From Microbacteriaceae bacterium PS02066 (GTDB lineage Bacteria > Actinomycetota > Actinomycetes > Actinomycetales > Microbacteriaceae), in contig JASCPH010000039.1 of the NCBI GenBank assembly GCA_029959545.1, positions 1 to 32,857 on the forward strand: a stretch of 32,857 nucleotides of DNA, read 5' to 3'. Each line of letters starts with the position of its first letter. Within the stretch, counting starts at the first letter, position 1. Shown piece by piece: positions 30,448 to 32,857 of this stretch. The translations under genes were made by a program, and so were the position numbers. The notes under the pieces were generated by a model that saw nothing but the letters and a program-made list of their open reading frames with translations, was not told the DNA's origin and did no database searches.

Positions 30448-32857
30448 TCAGCCGCGAGGCTTCTCCACCATCTCGGTCGTCTCGATCTCGTCGCCGACCT
30501 GGATGTCGTTGTACTTGCCGAGGCCGATACCGGCTTCGTAGTCCGTACGCACCTCGGTGACGTCGTCCTTGAAACGGCGCAGCGACTCGATGGCCAGACC
30601 GTCCGCGATGACGACGCCGTCGCGGATGACGCGGGCCTTCGCATTGCGGGTGATGGTTCCCGAGCGCACGATGACACCGGCGATGTTGCCGAACTTCGAG
30701 GAGCGGAACACCTCGCGGATCTCGGCGACACCCGACTGGACCTCTTCGTACTCCGGCTTGAGCAGGCCCTTGAGGGACTGTTCGACGTCATCGATCGCGT
30801 TGTAGATGACGGAGTAGAAGCGGACATCGACGCCCTCGCGCGCGGCGCGCTCGCGGGCCTTCGTGTCGGGGCGGACATTGAAGCCGATCACGATCGCGTT
30901 GTCGATCGTCGCCAGGTTGATGTCCGACTCGGTGATGGCACCCACGCCGCGGTGGATGATGCGCAGCTGCACGGAGTCGTCGACCTCGATCTTGAGCAGC
31001 GACTCCTCCAGTGCCTCGACGGCACCGGACACGTCGCCCTTGATGATGAGGTTGAGCGACTCGACCTTGCCCTCTTCGAGTGCGCGGGTGAAGTCCTCGA
31101 GCGAGATGCGCTTGCGAGCCTTGGCCAGCTGGGCGTTGCGCTCGGCGGCCTCGCGCTTCTCCGCGATCTGACGGGCCAGACGGTCCTCTTCGGTGACGAT
31201 GAAGACGTCGCCGGCGCGAGGGACGGAGTTCAGACCCTGCACCTGCACCGGACGAGAAGGCCAGGCCTCCTCCACCGGGTCGCCGTTCTCGTCGATCATG
31301 GCGCGCACGCGGCCGTACGCCGTTCCCGCGACGATCGCGTCACCGACGCGCAGCGTTCCGGACTGGATGAGCACGGTGGCCACGGATCCGCGACCCTTGT
31401 CGAGCTTCGCTTCGATCGCGACACCGCGCGCAGCCTTGTTCGGGTTCGCCGTGAGGTCGAGGCCGGCATCCGCGGTCAGCAGGACGGCGTCCAGCAGCTC
31501 CTGGATGTTGGTCCCCTGACGCGCGGAGACGTCGACGAACATGACGTCGCCGCCGTACTCCTCCGCGACGAGACCGTACTCGGTCAGCTGCTGACGGACC
31601 TTCGCCGGGTTGGCGTCGGGCTTGTCGACCTTGTTGACGGCCACGACGATCGGCACCTGTGCGGCCTGCGCGTGGTTGAGCGCTTCCACCGTCTGCGGCA
31701 TGATGCCGTCGTCGGCGGCGACCACGAGGATCGCAATGTCGGTCACCTGCGCACCGCGGGCACGCATGGCGGTGAACGCCTCGTGACCCGGGGTGTCGAT
31801 GAAGGTGATCGCGCGCTCGATGCCCTCGTGCTCGGTCCACACCTGGTACGCACCGATGTGCTGGGTGATGCCACCGGCCTCGCCCGCCACAACGTTCGTC
31901 TGACGAATCGCATCCAGCAGTCGGGTCTTACCGTGGTCGACGTGACCCATGACGGTCACCACCGGAGGACGGATCTCGAGGTCATCCTCGCTCTCCGCCT
32001 CCAACTCGGCCTCGAGGTCGAGACCGAAGCCCTCGAGCAGCTCCTTGTCCTCGTCCTCGGGCGAGACCATCTGGATCTTGTAGCCGAGCTCCTCACCGAG
32101 CACCTCGAAGGTGGCCTCGTCGAGCGACTCGGTCGCCGTCGCCATCTCACCCAGGTTGAACAGGATGGTCACGAGCGTGCCGGGCTGCACGGTGTACCCG
32201 CGCAGCGCCTCGAGCTTGTCCGCGAAGTCGGCGATGGAGGCACCGCGGCGCAGGCGAATGATCTCGCCGTTGCCCTTCTGGACGTTGACGCCGCCGACGA
32301 CCGGCGCCGACCGCATCTCGAATTCTTGCCGCTTCGCCCGACGCGACTTGCGCTGACGCGACTTGCCGCCGCCCTTACCGAAGGCGCCGGCGGTACCACC
32401 GCCGGGACCGCGACCGCGGCCACCGCCGCCACCCGGGCGACCGGCGAAGCCGCCGCCGGCGGGCGCACCGGGGCGCTGGAAGCCACCGGCACCGCCGGGA
32501 CGACCGGGACCGCCGGGACGCTGCTGGAACGGAGCGCCGGGACGACCGCCGCCGCCGGGACGACCGGCACCACCCGGGCGCGGAGCGCCGGGACGCGGGG
32601 CACCGGGACGCGGTGCCTGCGGACGCGGGATGTTGCCGGGCGTGGGTCGCTGGCCCATGCCCTGCGCGCTCGCGAACGGGTTGTTGCCGGGACGGGGGCC
32701 TGCCGGGCGCTGGCCCATGCCCTGCGCGCTCGCGAACGGGTTGTTGCCGGGACGGGGCGCGCCGCCGGGACGAGGCGGGGTTGCACCGCCGGGCTTGGGA
32801 GCCGCGCCGGGCTTGGGAGCGCCGGGGGTCGCCGCCGCGGGCGTCGCGCCCGAAGCG
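30448..32857 (-). CDS. infB: Translation initiation factor IF-2 (5' end beyond the window)
   Basis: GTPase that places initiator tRNA on the 30S subunit and drives subunit joining. 802 residues are visible and the frame is open to the right edge, so the start is outside. The visible N-terminal part is a disordered Gly/Pro/Arg-rich region, with [17 protein letters not shown] repeated twice, ending in a basic [18 protein letters not shown] stretch. The G domain follows: G1 GHVDHGKT (coded at 31925-31948), G2 GGITQHIG, G3 DTPGHE, G4 NKVD. Domain II, the domain III region [36 protein letters not shown] and the C-terminal tRNA-binding barrel are intact up to the KPRG end. It precedes rbfA on the same strand. 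Confidence 0.97.
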   Translation of the reverse strand, partial: ASGATPAAATPGAPKPGAAPKPGGATPPRPGGAPRPGNNPFASAQGMGQRPAGPRPGNNPFASAQGMGQRPTPGNIPRPQAPRPGAPRPGAPRPGGAGRPGGGGRPGAPFQQRPGGPGRPGGAGGFQRPGAPAGGGFAGRPGGGGGRGRGPGGGTAGAFGKGGGKSRQRKSRRAKRQEFEMRSAPVVGGVNVQKGNGEIIRLRRGASIADFADKLEALRGYTVQPGTLVTILFNLGEMATATESLDEATFEVLGEELGYKIQMVSPEDEDKELLEGFGLDLEAELEAESEDDLEIRPPVVTVMGHVDHGKTRLLDAIRQTNVVAGEAGGITQHIGAYQVWTEHEGIERAITFIDTPGHEAFTAMRARGAQVTDIAILVVAADDGIMPQTVEALNHAQAAQVPIVVAVNKVDKPDANPAKVRQQLTEYGLVAEEYGGDVMFVDVSARQGTNIQELLDAVLLTADAGLDLTANPNKAARGVAIEAKLDKGRGSVATVLIQSGTLRVGDAIVAGTAYGRVRAMIDENGDPVEEAWPSRPVQVQGLNSVPRAGDVFIVTEEDRLARQIAEKREAAERNAQLAKARKRISLEDFTRALEEGKVESLNLIIKGDVSGAVEALEESLLKIEVDDSVQLRIIHRGVGAITESDINLATIDNAIVIGFNVRPDTKARERAAREGVDVRFYSVIYNAIDDVEQSLKGLLKPEYEEVQSGVAEIREVFRSSKFGNIAGVIVRSGTITRNAKARVIRDGVVIADGLAIESLRRFKDDVTEVRTDYEAGIGLGKYNDIQVGDEIETTEMVEKPRG
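32648..32757 (-). repeat. In-frame tandem repeat in the IF2 N-terminal region
   Basis: Fifty bases at 32648-32697 recur identically at 32708-32757, a 60-bp period (20 residues). Each copy encodes [17 protein letters not shown]. Identity at silent sites shows a recent duplication or conversion, and the in-frame length suggests copy number can vary without harm. Confidence 0.9.

Overview
The window is about 70% G+C and dense with G/C-ending codons. Its gene content (actinobacterial IF2 with a Gly/Pro/Arg-rich N-terminus, actinobacterial-type PfkA, short MutY, and a wHTH-plus-DUF559 nuclease protein) points to a high-GC actinobacterium, most likely Microbacteriaceae and probably Microbacterium or a close relative. 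This assignment rests on gene style, not a database match. No tRNA, rRNA, CRISPR array, insertion sequence or prophage is visible. No gap between genes exceeds 300 bases; the largest (15871-16101 and 13542-13767) hold repeats and promoters respectively.

The minus strand carries the old translation cluster in its conserved order, infB (30448 to the right edge), rbfA, truB, ribF and rpsO (60-329), but spread over more than 32 kb. A flavodoxin, mutY and a uridine-kinase-like gene lie between rbfA and truB. Two small membrane proteins lie around ribF. About 24.7 kb of other genes separate ribF from rpsO.

Layout from left to right: rpsO (-); DUF167 protein and an MFS exporter (+, GTGA overlap); EamA transporter (+) converging on YceI (-) through a shared terminator; FKBP isomerase (-); a two-gene unit of an adenosine-deaminase-family enzyme and a flavin monooxygenase (-); PrsW protease (-) divergent from a FAH-family hydrolase (+); a DUF4190-like protein, aspartase, metallophosphoesterase, small membrane protein and PiT phosphate transporter (all -); oligopeptidase B (+); a nuclease-domain gene (+) between two copies of a palindromic repeat element; pfkA, a SNF2 helicase, a lipoprotein and a copper ATPase (all -); an MFS drug exporter (+); ribF, membrane proteins, truB and the kinase (-); mutY and flavodoxin (+); rbfA and infB (-).

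Two signals stand out. (1) The DUF559-type nuclease gene at 16102-17031 is bracketed by two related palindromic clusters built from seven 19-bp units (consensus C[A/G]TGTCCCACTTNC[C/T]GCA plus one base), arranged as stem-loops with identical 16-nt loops sharing GCACCAA. This looks like a repeat family paired with a nuclease. (2) Ten genes carry a TANNNT -10 box ending exactly 6 or 7 nt before the start codon, which implies leaderless mRNAs. One of these promoters (28415-28432) is a perfect palindrome that appears to fire in both directions from overlapping -10 boxes.
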